Assembly: GCF_030253575.1 (NCBI RefSeq)
Contig: NC_080562.1
Coordinates: 32,319,852 to 32,383,851, forward strand
Reading direction: 5' to 3'
Origin: Rhododendron vialii
Lineage: Eukaryota > Streptophyta > Magnoliopsida > Ericales > Ericaceae
Length of the DNA: 64,000 nucleotides
The notes under the pieces are model-generated. The model was given only the letters and a program-made list of their open reading frames with translations. It was not told where the DNA came from and did not search any database. A program made the position numbers and the translations under genes. Of this stretch, positions 44,560-56,440 are shown one piece after another. Positions within the stretch are counted from its first letter, which is position 1. Each line of letters starts with the position of its first letter.

Positions 44560-47500
44560 TCAAACATCCTGTGAATTTGGTGGTAGAGTATTTTGGACGG
44601 CCGCCTCAAATATCATGTCAAAGGCCTTCTGAATGCATGAATTGAATTTTTGTGGATCCATGAAGCCCTTTTCCATCCGGATGGTGATTCTCAACTCGCC
44701 TATATAGCTCATAATTGTTATTGCTAGATTCTGCAAAACCATCATTCATCAACACACACCATGAGAGTTATACTGCTATATGGGATGTTATTTAGGAAAA
44801 TGAAATTTTCATATACTGGTCTACCTTATATGTGCAAATGGTACTATTAACTATTGCCAATAAAAAAAAAATGGCACCATAAGAGGTCATGCAAAAAGGA
44901 AGGGATAGAAGTTGACTAAGTTGGGTCATGTCGAGTCTACTCATATTTTAACTAGTGCTTTTGTTAATAAAAAATACTGTATCAACATGCTAAGTTTATA
45001 CTAGTATACATGTTGTATTCTACTAGTTAAAAAATAAAAAGTTAACTTGCATGATTGTAAATAGTAAGTTGGTCAGTCTTATATGTCCATAGTGTAACAA
45101 TCGTAATATGTACCCAAAAAATGAAAGTGTAACAACCGTAATTTTGATATTGCAATTATAAATTACATGTAAAATTTCTTTATTTTTTATTAGCATTTTT
45201 AATATAAGTTGAGTTTGTATAGAAATTTGTGTACGATCAGTAGGTGTATGCTTGTATATACAAAGATATGTATCCTATTACCCTAAAATAGCAAAATACT
45301 CCCTACTTTTCAACCTATCGTGAATCGATGTGGCCCATCCAAATTAAGCCCCACACCTTAGCACCCCTCCTCCCTCCACAAGTACCAAACCCTTCTCATT
45401 CCCTCCTATTGTGCATCAAATAGCAATGTTTTGAAAATCGGATCTGTGAGTGAACCAGAAAATGTACCATGTGAATGGGTCACCGGTTCCACCAGAGTAG
45501 AACCGTGATGTCATAATTATATAAACTAATTAATTTTATAAATTAATTATAACCGGTTGTATATAGAGAATAAAATTTGAAATAGAAATTTATCCCAATG
45601 TTTCGTGAAGTTAAAGTGGAGGAATTGAAGTTATATATTGTTCACATCGGTGGGAAAACCAACTTAAGACTTTAGCCTTACATCTTTTGTGGTCCACGCT
45701 ATAGACTTTGCTATCCATAACAACTGTCTAACATGTGGTCTGCCCTTGAGTTTCAAAATTTTCCCCGACCGGTTTGGGTCAGGCAAATTGTGACCGGTTC
45801 TCCGGTTTAATCGGTCGATTTTATCGATTTTCCTAGAATATATGCCGGTTTTAAAAATATAACGGTTATGTGGTTCGTCCAGACCAGACTTTGGTCCGAT
45901 TGATGGTCCAATTGGTCGTACCGGCCGGTTCGGTCTTGTTTTTTCAAACATTGCCACAGAGAGAGAGAGGAGGAGAGGGAAAGGGAGAGGGAAGTCGGCC
46001 CAAGCACCCGGTGGGAATTGAAGTTATATATTGTTCACATCGGTGGGAAAACCAACTTAAGACTTTAGCCTTACATCTTTTGTGGTCCACGCTGTAGACT
46101 TTGCTGTCCATAACAACTGTCTAACATGTGGTCTGCTCTTGAGTTTCAAAATTTTCGCAGACCGGTTTGGGTCAGGCAAACTGTGACCGGTTCTCCGGTT
46201 TAACCGGTCGATTTTATCGATTTTCCTAGAATATGCCGGTTTTAAAAATATAACGGCTATGTGGTTCGTCCAGACCGGACTTTGGTCCGATTGATGGTCC
46301 AATCGGTCCTACCGGCCCGTCCGGTCTTGTTTTTTCAAACATTGCCACAGAGAGAGAGAGAGGAGGAGAGGGAGAGGGAGAGGGAAGTCGGCCCAAGCAC
46401 CCGATGGGAATTGAAGTTATATATTGTTCACATCGGTGGGAAAACCAACTTAAGACTTTAGCCTTACATCTTTTGTGGTCCACGCTGTAGACTTTGCTGT
46501 CTATAACAACTGTCTAACATGTGGTCTGCCCTTGAGTTTCAAAATTTTCGCAGACCGGTTTGGGTCAGGCAAACTATGACCGGTTCTCCGGTTTAACCGG
46601 TCGATTTTTGATACGCACCTAAGATTGCTTGATCGTGGTGCTTAAGTCCGTTAGTTAGAAGTGCTTTTAGCTATTATTTGTCGTTTTTAGTCAATATTGC
46701 TCGTAAGGTAGTTTGTTCAGTGTTTCAGGCAAAACGCCCTTAAAAGGCATATTTTGAGTGCAAAGTCAACCCCCAAGTTAATTCAAGAATCATCGCCCGG
46801 TGGAACTTGTGCCAAAGTGACCAAAGAACGAAGGCGAGGAGCATCGGGCAAGCCAACGGTCGTCGGGTGTCAAGATTGGGAGGCTGGCTTGAAGAACCAG
46901 AGATAAGCATTCCGTATCGATACGGATTTATGGTGTATCGATACGCGTTTGTTACCTTTCCAAGCAGAGCTCCCCGTATCGATACGGCCATAATCTGTAT
47001 CGATACGGGATTGTTACGGGAGATTGGCTTTTTCAGCTTAATGATGTGGTATCGATACTTTGCTTAATCTGTATCGATACGGAGAGCCTTCGGCCAGATA
47101 TTTTGCTACTTTTTGGACTTTCCATTTAGGAATACTTGCCTTTTATAGTATGTTTTTAGATATTTGAGGAGAGAGAAACCCATTGTGTATAAATAGGGGT
47201 CTCCTCTCTCCCCTTTGTATCTAGTTAATTATTAGCTTTAATTTTTCTTCCATTAATGTTCTTTCAAGCTTTTCTAGTGTAATCTCTAAGAACTCAAGTA
47301 AGTAATTCTCGTTTGTTAATTTCTCATTTATTAAAGTTGTTCCTACGGACTAGATCTTTTATAATATCAAGTTTGTTTTCGTTTTTATCGGTTAAAAGTC
47401 ATGTCTCGTTTTTATGCCCTCTTTTATGCTTTAGCTATGTGTGAGTAGTCGATAGGCCAAGTCTCGGGGTAATCTTTCCCGAGCACTTAGGTGGTTATTT

Positions 47501-50500
47501 GGTTCTCAAACCTTCGGGCTTAAAATCTTGGTTTTCGGAATTTCATTAATCTAGTCTTTTTGGTCTAAGCGAGGCGTGTTAACTCCTTGGTATGAAGTTT
47601 AGTCAAGCGGTCTTGGCAAGCGACATATTGAGGGCTCGTGGCCCCCTACGTGTTAGATACATTAGCAAAAATAAGTTGATTTAATTCCGGTTAATCACAT
47701 CTTCCGATAAATGTAGTCTTTTACAACTAAATCTTTCGGGCATGAGCACGCGGTCGTGACTCTCGCCTGAGTTAAATTGAGAACCGGTAACATCCTTTGT
47801 CAAGGGTTAGACGATCCCTAGACTTGCCTCCTTTTAGTTTATTAAGCTCGTATCTAATTTGTTACTTTAGCCTTTCCACTGTTTCAAAGCAAAACCAAGT
47901 TGGTCGTCTTAAACGCCACAATCCATCTTACAAAATCTACATTCCGATTAAGCTATATTCGAATTCTCTGTGGGTACGATCCCGGACTTCCGGATATTAT
48001 GCTACCGACGATCTAGCCCTACGCTTGGGGTTTTCAACCTTATATTTGAAGGCGAGGTTTGAAGGCGAAGCAATTTTCCTAGAATATGTCGGTTTTAAAA
48101 ATATAACGGTTATGTGGTTCGTCCAGACCGGACTTTGGTCCGATTGATGGTCCAATCGGTCCTACCGGCCGGTCCGGTCTTGTTTTTTCAAACATTGCCA
48201 CTGAGAGAGAGAGGAGGAGAGGGAGAGGGAGAGGGAGAGGGAAGTCGGCCCAAGCACCTGGCAAAGCCTCCATTGCTGCCGCCCTGCGCCGTTTTCTCCG
48301 CAGATCTGCTCCTTTGACAATTAATCTTTAGGAGAGAGATGTATTTGATCTATCCAAAACCCTTTTCATGTTTGTTATACTATCTTACTGAATTAACATT
48401 GCATATATTAAACGAAAAAATCATAACTTTCTGGACAAAAAATCAATTCTGACTAATCGTATCCGTCCGGACAAACCAAACTTGCGCCCTCCACTTTAAC
48501 ACTAGCGGCCACCACTACGCCCATGAAGTATTTGGCTCGATTTGGGCATCTCTGAAATTCCCATCTAGACAACTTGGTTCTCAAAAAATTTCACCCGAAC
48601 GGAAATCAATCCGGGATTATGAGAAAAGACTCCACTTTTAAGGGGTTTCCTAACCCAATTAGGTTTTTTTTTTTTGGTAACCCAACTTGTCTTTAGATAT
48701 ACATAGTTGTTATGTGAACTTTTTATTGTTGTGAGAGCAAATATTGGGGTTTTGGTTTAGGAGATTTTTGTCTTTGTTTTTGGTTTTGGTGAGATTTTGG
48801 TTATAAGGTTTTTGCAAATTTTCTCCTTTATAGCTATTTGAGCATCTGTTTGCCCTTGTTTAGTGGAATCCATTGATTGACTACTCATGGAGTAGGTTTA
48901 CATTCCAAATAAAGCCGAACCACATAAATTTGTGTCTCCCTCTCTCATTTCGTTTGATTTCTCTCACAATCTCTCACGTTTGGTTTGATTTGCAGAACAG
49001 CCCATTGATTAATTCAATATTCATAATCATCGTTTGTTTATTTGGCTTCCGCATAACATCCCATTGATATTCCTCCAAACAGAACTCCTGCGGGTTATTT
49101 GGTTTCCTACAACTTATTCTTATATTTATGGTTTAGCCCCTATATTGTAATTTTACATCGTTTAACTTAAGTCCTTGAAATTATTTTATTACAATTATAG
49201 CCATGTAACATGCTTAATTATAGTGTAATCCTTAAAATATATCTTATTACAGTTAGACCCCTAAAGTATTCTTATTGACAATTAAGCTAAAGTATCTTTA
49301 TCGCCACTTTACCCCCGGAGTATGTTTTATAATGCTTTAAATCCTTTAAAAATTTTAATTACAATTTAGAACCCAAAGTAGGATTAATTACAGTTTTTCC
49401 ATGCATGTTAAAGTACAGATTTAGACTTCGACTATGAGTTGTTTAGAATTACCCCCAAAAAAACCTAGACGCATATAGTATGCTTATTGGCTTACTCGCA
49501 TAATTTAGTGTAGCATGAATTAAAGTACTTCATTGCTAGTTCATCATCATTCGTGTGACGTAAAGGAATAAAAGGAAATGATATGGATCATGTTGAAAAT
49601 TGTGGGCGACCTGTAGGGTCCTACGATTGTAGGTGACTTACGCAGCCCAGGATAGTTATGATGTGGAATCCTAAGTGGACATGGTTTTGATTAATTTTGG
49701 TGAATATGTTTTAGGATAAGGTTGGATATGTAGTATAAGTGCATTCCATGGGCTTGTTTAGGCCTCTTGTGATGGTCGCAGATAAATTCAACCGAGTAGA
49801 TAATTTAGAAGTAATCATACATCCCCTATTTGCACAAGGGGGAGTACTTGAATAATAACAGGGCTATAACTTGGTGGTTAAGGGTATGAATGACTCTCGA
49901 GGTAGAGACTTAGAATGACACATAGGTTAACAACTAGTTAAAGAAATTGAATATTGTTGTACATTTTAAATCACATATATATGTACATTTTTGGTTGTGT
50001 GAACCGCACACACCGAAATAGAGTTATTTCCCTAAATTTTGGATGATTCACTAAACTTCATAAACTCTATTGGTGGCCTATTTTACTCTATTGAGCCTAC
50101 CCCGCAAATCAACTCAATCATCTCATAAAGCGTTTAGTCAAACTTGAGCATGAGACCAAGTACGATGACAAATTCAATAGACATATATACACATACAAAA
50201 ACCATTGATATATAAATACTTAGATTTGTAGAAAAAACAAAATAAAGTTATATTAATCAGCTAATTATAGTGTACCTTTGGACTGCCGATAAATGTAAAA
50301 TATAATCCTTTAATGGGGTGTTTGCCAAAAGCCATTTTCTCAACTGGCCCAATCAAATTCGACATTGCTATGCTCGAGTTCTTCATCGTGTTGTAAAAGT
50401 ACTGAGCTGCAACCTGCAATATCAGTTTCATGACTTTTATAATTTTCGTTTATGATCGAGAAAACAAGCATCGTTTCTTTTTTTCGGGAACCAAACTCTA

Positions 50501-52676
50501 TAAACCATCATGGTTTTAGAAAATTTTGTAAAGAGAGTAAGACTTATACCAAGCCTCTGTGTAAATGCTCTTGTGCAGGCAACCAACAAATATCAAACAC
50601 ATCACCCAAAAAATAAAGAAGGAAAAATTAGGTATAAGAATGGTAAAATAGTTTTCATTTAGAGTAAGGACATTAGTAACATAATTTTCAGTGGAGGTCC
50701 TTCAACTTTTTTAGTTTTTTAGCCATAAGGCCAAAACATGTTTAGACACTTTCATAGGGTTTATGGTGCACTTTCCTATTATAAAGTTTTAGTAATTTAG
50801 GCACTTTCATAGGGTACTGTAGGGTTTTAGGCACTTTTATATATAGGGTACCCTAAAGTTTTAGGCATTTTCATATATTGGGTATCCCAAGGTTTTAGGC
50901 ACTTTCATCGGGTACCCTAGGATTTTAGGCACTTTCATAGAGCACATTTGTCCTTATGTTTGATTGCAAAAGGTGCTTGTCCTTGAGCTCAAAAAATATA
51001 AATAGGAGGAATTTTTGACTAAGTCTCCCTAAAATAAAATCAAGTCAAAGTGTACATGCGTACCTCAGGGCCTCTAAACTTCCTCAAAATTTCCAGTATC
51101 CAACCAGTGAGATAAACAACAGCAGAGTTTCTTTTCCTCTTGATGATCGAATGTGCTTTCTTCACAAATCTAAGTGGGTTTAAATTAGCATGATCATTAG
51201 TAGCACCACCAGTTAACTTAGGTATGGAGACGTGCAAGAAGGTGAAGCGGTTTCCCCATGGCATCTCGGACTTGGGTTTCACCATCTCTTCAATTGTCGT
51301 GTACCCACGAAGGGCTCTGGTGTTTAGCACCACCAGTGCAGTGGCATTTGTGTTCCCCTGCTGCTGATTATCGTGATCATCCTTGGTTGATGATTGTTGC
51401 ATGTACAATCGAGTTCCCAAGAAGATTATCCCCGTAATTACGTCGTTTATCGTCTGTAATTGAATAATCGTTTAGCAAGGTTGAAAAGACTCGGGTATTT
51501 TAGCTAACACAAAAGGTTGATTTTTTTTTTTATAGGCAAACTACAGATTACTTCCCTATGTCATTTTCCCCTCAAATTATAAGAATTTAAGAAACGTTTC
51601 ATATGAAGTTGTTAATATGAGGTTGTAAATATGTGTATCTCCTTGTCATAAGATAGAAGACACTCCAATGGCAAAAAAAAAAACAGAGAGAGGGAGGGAG
51701 GGAGGGAGAGACAAATTTGGCAAGTAATTAAATTCTTACAGCTCCAAGCTTGACTTTGATTTGTTTGACGCGATCAAGAGAAAACGTTAAGGTAGTTATT
51801 ATGTTGGGCCGGAACTCCACTCCATCTTCACCGGACCGGATCGGTGTTCGCCCATCTTTGACAAAGGTCGAACCAAAATCCAATACAGTATTCGTAACGC
51901 CAGCGAAAACATGACCCAAACCCCTAAAAATCCCATTATTTTTTTCATCTCTTCTCGAGCTAGATTCACGAGAAGGAAATGTTAAGGGGAGAGAAGGATT
52001 GTCAGCTCTTTGTAAGCAAGAAAGAAGAGCTCCCATTAGAGAGTAACCGTCGCCGAGGGCATGGTGAAGCTTAAAAATTATGTGTCCGGCTGCATTGCTA
52101 GTAGGGTATTTGATTATGTGAACTTCCCATAACGGTTTGTTTTGCGGGAATCGATCTAAGGATATTTTTGAAAAGTAGTCATTAAAGTATTCGTCGTAAA
52201 ATTCTGGCGACATTCCGGCAGGGAAAGAAGGGATGTTGATATGGTCTTCTAGCTTCACTTCCACCCTTTTCCATTTTTGGGCTCCCTTCCTGTCTCCAAC
52301 CTGTTTTTTCAAGAGTTTTAACTAATAAGTGAGGAATTTAATTACAACATAAGGTGCATGCGTTGAAATTTTAATTAAAAAAGCACTATGTATATCCATC
52401 TTACTAATTTATTTTGTGATCTTACCTTATTACAATTGTGGTAGTAATATATACACAACACTAGTCGTGGAAGAAATGGCCAATAGGATTGATAATGCCT
52501 AAAAATGAAAGTACATGGGTGTAATAAGTGGCTAAAAATGGAGCTCAGGAGTGTCTCTACAAATTGGGCAAAGTACAAGGGGTTTAAGTACTAATTCCCC
52601 TTAAAAAATTTATCAAGTCATAAGTTTAGCAGATAATAATGTAGTAACGCTTGAAATTGTTCTTAAGTGTGTATTT

Positions 52677-52719
<43 letters not shown>

Positions 52720-53104
52720 AAGGGAGGGTTGGGACCAGAGGGGTTCTAGTAGTGGCGACCACAACGACAAGAATTTTAAAAAATGCAATTATTATATGTA
52801 AAATAAAAATTATGCCCAAATTATATAGTCTTATCACCACTAGATTTTTTTAGTATACATTTTGCCACTATTAAGATAAAATCCTGGTTCCGTCCAGGGA
52901 GAGAGAGAATGTATATACCATGACGGAGGAAAAGCGTGGATTGATGGGGAGGATGAGATTCTTGAGCAAGGTCAATGATTGTGAGTCATCAAATGGAATT
53001 TCCAATTCCCAAACACCCAGAATACAGAATGATAACACCGAGCTGTTGAAGTATTGTCCGTTGGGGCTCACTGGCATATCACTCTCATCGGAGTAGTACT
53101 CCAT
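44560..53104 (-). CDS. WSD1: WSD-type wax ester synthase/diacylglycerol acyltransferase
   Basis: Bifunctional acyltransferase family that joins fatty acyl-CoA to fatty alcohols (wax esters) or diacylglycerol; in plants it acts at the ER in wax formation. Five exons on the - strand, all phase 0: 53,104-52,919 (62 codons), 52,300-51,740 (187), 51,453-51,064 (130), 50,413-50,276 (46) and 44,730-44,560 (56 plus stop), giving 481 aa, the usual length. Borders are GTCATG|GTATAT, AACAG|GTTGG, GAGCT|GTAAG, TACAG|ACG, CTGAG|GTACG, TGCAG|GTTGC, CAAAG|GTACA and TGCAG|AAT. The active-site HHxxxDG motif is HHALGDG at residues 141-147; PLWEVH precedes it; TINDVITG is at 250-257; IGPVEKMAFGKHPIKG lies in exon 4; the C-terminal MSYIGELRITIRMEKGF matches the family. 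The last intron is 5.5 kb and full of repeats. The symbol marks the family; the exact paralogue is not resolved. Confidence 0.92.
46609..48072 (+). mobile_element. Solo LTR 1 of a large-LTR retrotransposon (1,464 bp)
   Basis: Begins TGATACGCACCTAAG and ends GGCGAAGCA (TG...CA), with a 5-bp target-site duplication ATTTT (46,604-46,608 and 48,073-48,077). It interrupts the third 393-bp unit, whose sequence continues on the other side. A TATA box (TATAAATA, 47,188) sits mid-element, and the 3' part contains CTAGCCCTACGCTTGGGG, shared with the LTR at 60,333. Upstream of the TATA box are six copies of GTATCGATAC. The layout suits a Ty3/Gypsy-type LTR; that is inference. Confidence 0.85.
46914..47080. 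promoter_or_regulatory. Six GTATCGATAC palindromes in three pairs, LTR 1
   Basis: GTATCGATAC occurs at 46,914, 46,935, 46,976, 46,997, 47,049 and 47,071. Pair spacings are 21, 21 and 22 bp start to start, about two helical turns. They lie 108-274 bp upstream of the LTR's TATA box, where retroelement U3 control sites are expected. The binding factor is unknown. Confidence 0.7.
48262..50275. other. Remainder of the WSD last intron
   Basis: AT-rich sequence with no recognised gene. 49,130-49,460 has loosely repeated TTATTACAATTA-type phrases. Nothing else is supported. Confidence 0.5.
50690..51015. repeat. Dispersed repeat R2, copy b, in WSD intron 3
   Basis: Five or so tandem phrases of the form GGGTACCCTA...GTTTTAGGCACTTTCATA, followed by TTTTTGACTAAGTCTCCC. 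Inverse-orientation relative of 27,028-27,295. It ends about 50 bp from the exon 3 donor. Confidence 0.7.
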
Positions 53105-53193
53105 TGTCTCTCTATTCTTCTTTCACCTGGCTGGCCTCTCTTCTTTTTCCGAGTTATAATAATTGGTGCATGATTATTGTTCCAAATGTTCAG

Positions 53194-53203
53194 CTATATA
53201 TAG
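53194..53203 (-). promoter_or_regulatory. TATA box of the WSD gene
   Basis: CTATATATAG, palindromic, about 90 bp upstream of the WSD start codon on the - strand, at a reasonable distance for a short 5' leader. It is the only clear TATA word in the proximal 150 bp. Confidence 0.55.
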
Positions 53204-53204
53204 A

Positions 53205-54142
53205 ATAGTTCCAGCCACATGCATGCCTAATTAATACTCCTATCATTTTATTGACCTCAGAGGCAGCTCTATTAAGACCCTTCCACGGTCAACTGAACAC
53301 CCGAATAATTTTTTATTTATTTAGAATACATGTAAAAATTATGGGCTAACATTTCTTTGAACACCCAACGTAAATATCAATAAACACTCCATTCTAAAAG
53401 TCTTGAACACCTAACTCAAAAAGAATTGAACATCTAACCCAAAACTAATTGAACACTCAATCATAACCCAGTTATAGTCCATCAATCCAGGTAATTTATA
53501 TTTGAACACCTAACATATTACCTCAAATAAAGCTCTTAATCATAATTTAAAAAATTATAAAAAGAAAGTGATCGAAATGAATAATCCTTTGGTGTAAGTA
53601 TTATGCTCTGTTTTCTCTCTCCATCTTTATTGTCGATGGTCCAAATGGGTTAATTTTGCATTCATGACAATAATTACTTTATTTTTTTTTTCTAGTTAGC
53701 TTATAAGATTACGGACAGAGCTTTAAAAAATTTCAACTACATGGCAAATCAAGTTAAATTGAATAATATTCATTCGAAATTAAGACTACGATATAAAATC
53801 TCATTATGTCATCCTAAAAAACAACATATTTTTGAGAAGGTCAACCCCAATGTACTCGCTACAATTTCCTTCAAAAGGATTTTAGTAGTTTAATTTGTTA
53901 GTTAAAAGTTGGCACAAAATATGAAAACTTCTCTAGAACAACTGTAAAATTTTACCACATCCATTCTCGACCTCTTTATTCTCGAAACACTATCTACTAC
54001 GAAATACAACAATTTTCAAAAAAATAAATTTTTTGTTAAAAACAATAGTATATGTTTTTAAAGTTGTCATTTTGCCTCGCAGTTAATTTTTTTAGAATAG
54101 AGGTTATGTTTTTTAATTGTACTATTTACACAACTATATGAG

Positions 54143-54146
<4 letters not shown>
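53205..54146. other. Intergenic, AT-rich
   Basis: WSD 5' flank. 53,280-53,520 contains loosely repeated TTGAACACCTAA phrases. No gene is seen. Confidence 0.5.

Positions 54147-54217
<71 letters not shown>
54147..54217. repeat. (TG)n(TA)n compound microsatellite
   Basis: About 20 TG units run directly into about 15 TA units. Confidence 0.95.
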
Positions 54218-54222
<5 letters not shown>

Positions 54223-54323
54223 GTTAATATATCAGCTAGTAGAGTTAATGTAATTTTTGAGTACCTTATCACAAATTTTTGGAGCTGCTACTGCCTTTTA
54301 CCATCCGCACTCCCCCTTTTTTG

Positions 54324-54473
54324 TTTTTATTGATGTGAATTGATTACATTATCTCTTAATGTGTTAAAAAGTGAATCCAGACATTTTGAATTTTAAACTT
54401 TTTATTGATGTGAATTGATTACATTATCTCTTGATGTGTTAAAAAATGAATCTAGACATCTTGAATTCTAAAC
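54324..54473. repeat. 75-bp tandem duplication
   Basis: TTTTTATTGATGTGAATTGA... occurs at 54,324 and again at 54,399; the units differ at only a few positions. Confidence 0.88.
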
Positions 54474-54994
54474 TTGGTAACTTTTGGCGGCCAGGCCGCT
54501 AAAGAGAAATCTTGTAAATCCCTTAGTCCTGGCATGAATTTTCTGTCGTCGTTGACCAGACTAAGTAGGAAAATAGTAGTACGTAAGCTGATTCAGACAT
54601 ATGTAACAAAAGAGGACTGGGGACATGATGTTCTGGTGCGATGATTTAGCTAGTAGTAGTAGTAATGAAGTGGGGGTCCCTTGTCAAAGAGCGCAGGGGT
54701 GCCTCGTGCACCATCGTCACTCCCACTGATTACCAAATCGTGTAGCCAAATCCGCAGCGTTTGTTTATAACCCACGTAAATGTATTCTTGGCCTCATGTT
54801 TTTTTTTTAAATCTTTAAGGTGAACTTTTTGTGGTTCTTAGATGAAAGTAGTTCCATTGATGAAAGTAGTCCCATTGAAAATGTAAGAGTTTGCATCTTA
54901 TACGGATCTATAGTACAAATGTGATAATCATTTCCCAACAACGTTACTTTCTTAAAATTGATGACTGTGGGGAACATAAGTTGGTAAGTGATAA

Positions 54995-55190
54995 CCTCAA
55001 AGATTGGCCAAGTGGTTTTGGCTCGGGACTTAGATATTTGCTTCATCCTAAAATCTCAGATTTGATTTTTCTTGAGAACAACTTTTGCGGTCACCTCACC
55101 TCCACGTGTAAGTGTGTGAAACGGCTGCGGGAAGGACTGTAGTCAGTAGTCCGAGGTGTACCCAAGCTGGTCCGGAACATCCTGTACGGA
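54995..55190 (+). mobile_element. tRNA-derived SINE
   Basis: GATTGGCCAAGTGGTTTTGG (A-box region) is followed by a degenerate B box, AACTTTTGCGGTCACCTCAC, and AGTAGTCCGAGGTGTACCCA with AGCTGGTCCGGA. This order and wording match the common plant Au-like SINE layout as I know it. The tail and target-site duplication are not clear. Confidence 0.65.
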
Positions 55191-55703
55191 GGCTGCTCCA
55201 TGTTGAAGGTTGCGTTTTCAATTAAAAACCCTAGAAATTATCTAGGCTACATTGAGTAACGTGCATTTTCATTCTACCCCTACTTTGAACTCCGAACCAA
55301 ACAAAGTTTGAATGCTCATCAATTTGAGAGAACCACAAATCAACTTAGATTTGAATACTTTCTTCGGCTTTAATAGGGCTCTATGCAAGTGGGCGGTGAA
55401 ATTGGGCGACATGATTAATCGAGGTGCGCGTAAGTTGGCTCAGACACTTGAATTATCAAAAAAAATTCACATTTGAACACTTAGCAACCCATGTTTATAC
55501 TAATATTTCAGTCTTGTTAAACAGAGTCGGGGATTAAGATTTTTTTGAACACCCTACCAAATATTTTTGGAGCCGCCACTGATTGACCTATATGCAGCGA
55601 CAACTTTATCGTATTTTCCCGGTGATTCACGGGTTCAAGCTACTAATAATGGGGTCAAGCGTGTGTCCTGTGCGTCAGTTATCGGCCCACACCGGGTATT
55701 TGA
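55191..55703. other. Intergenic, no gene seen
   Basis: Low-information sequence between the SINE and a tandem repeat. No recognisable domain on either strand. Confidence 0.45.
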
Positions 55704-55911
55704 TTGGTGAGTTTAACTTACAGTTTTGTAAAAAAATCACCTACGACTATTTTTCTTAAATGTTTTTTCCGAAAAAAAAAATACATTTTGAAGACATAAT
55801 TACTTGGTTGGTGAGTATTTAACTTACAGTTTGGCCAAAAAAAAAAAAAATCACCTACAACTATTTTTTTCGAAGAAAAATGCTTTTGGAAGACATAGTT
55901 ACTAATGTTTG
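55704..55911. repeat. 104-bp tandem duplication
   Basis: TTGGTGAGT...AACTTACAGTTT recurs at 55,704 and 55,808. Both units include AAATCACCTAC and GAAGACATA, with variable A-runs. Confidence 0.8.
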
Positions 55912-56356
55912 ATTATAATGAAGTTTATGTGCATTAATTACATGACGAGAATTTCAAAAAAAAAAGAGTTGAATGAAATGTCATGAGTTATTAGTCATAA
56001 ATGACTAAAATTAAATAGGTTTAAAATAAAGAAATAAGAAATAATATTGAAAAACCTAATCAAATTAAAACTTTTGTAAAGTTAGAGGACGTGAATTTTT
56101 TGAACTCAGGGTTAGCTTGAACTAGCTAGAGTGTTGTCATCGGGGCGGATCAGGACCAAATATTACTATCCCAGTGCCCGATGCCCAAATCCTTTCCCAG
56201 TCTCCTCACTAATTTTGACGAGAATTTACTTTTACCCTCCATCCCCGCCTGAAACGAGGAGCAGGAATACCTACGGAAGTTCTATTTTTTTTTTTAAAAG
56301 CAGATATTTCAATTATTTAACATTGCAATTGCAAAAGAAAATCATGGAGATGAGTA

Positions 56357-56359
<3 letters not shown>
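55912..56359. other. Intergenic, no gene seen
   Basis: A short GC-richer stretch (56,140-56,280, GGGGCGGATCAGG...) resembles transposon subterminal sequence but has no defined partner. Confidence 0.4.
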
Positions 56360-56434
<75 letters not shown>

Positions 56435-56440
56435 CACAAT
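56360..56440. repeat. (TA)n(CA)n microsatellite
   Basis: A TA run of about 65 bp followed by a short CA run. Confidence 0.95.

Larger units (their letters stand above)
45423..48198. repeat. 393-bp tandem array derived from a MITE-like element, in the WSD intron
   Basis: The left end GCAATGTTTTGAAAATCGG (45,423) is the complement of TTTTTTCAAACATTGC, which recurs at 45,954, 46,345 and 48,198. Units start at 45,621, 46,014 and 46,407, exactly 393 bp apart, and each holds one right end plus a GAGAGAGGAGGAGAGG purine tract. The sequence is rich in ACCGGTT/CCGGTCC words. The third unit is split by a solo LTR (46,609-48,072). It looks like a MITE whose right part was amplified in tandem. Confidence 0.85.

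Noticed and set aside
46000..46480. Proline/arginine-rich frames repeated on both strands
   Set aside because: They are translations of the 393-bp tandem units and the GAGAGG purine tract.
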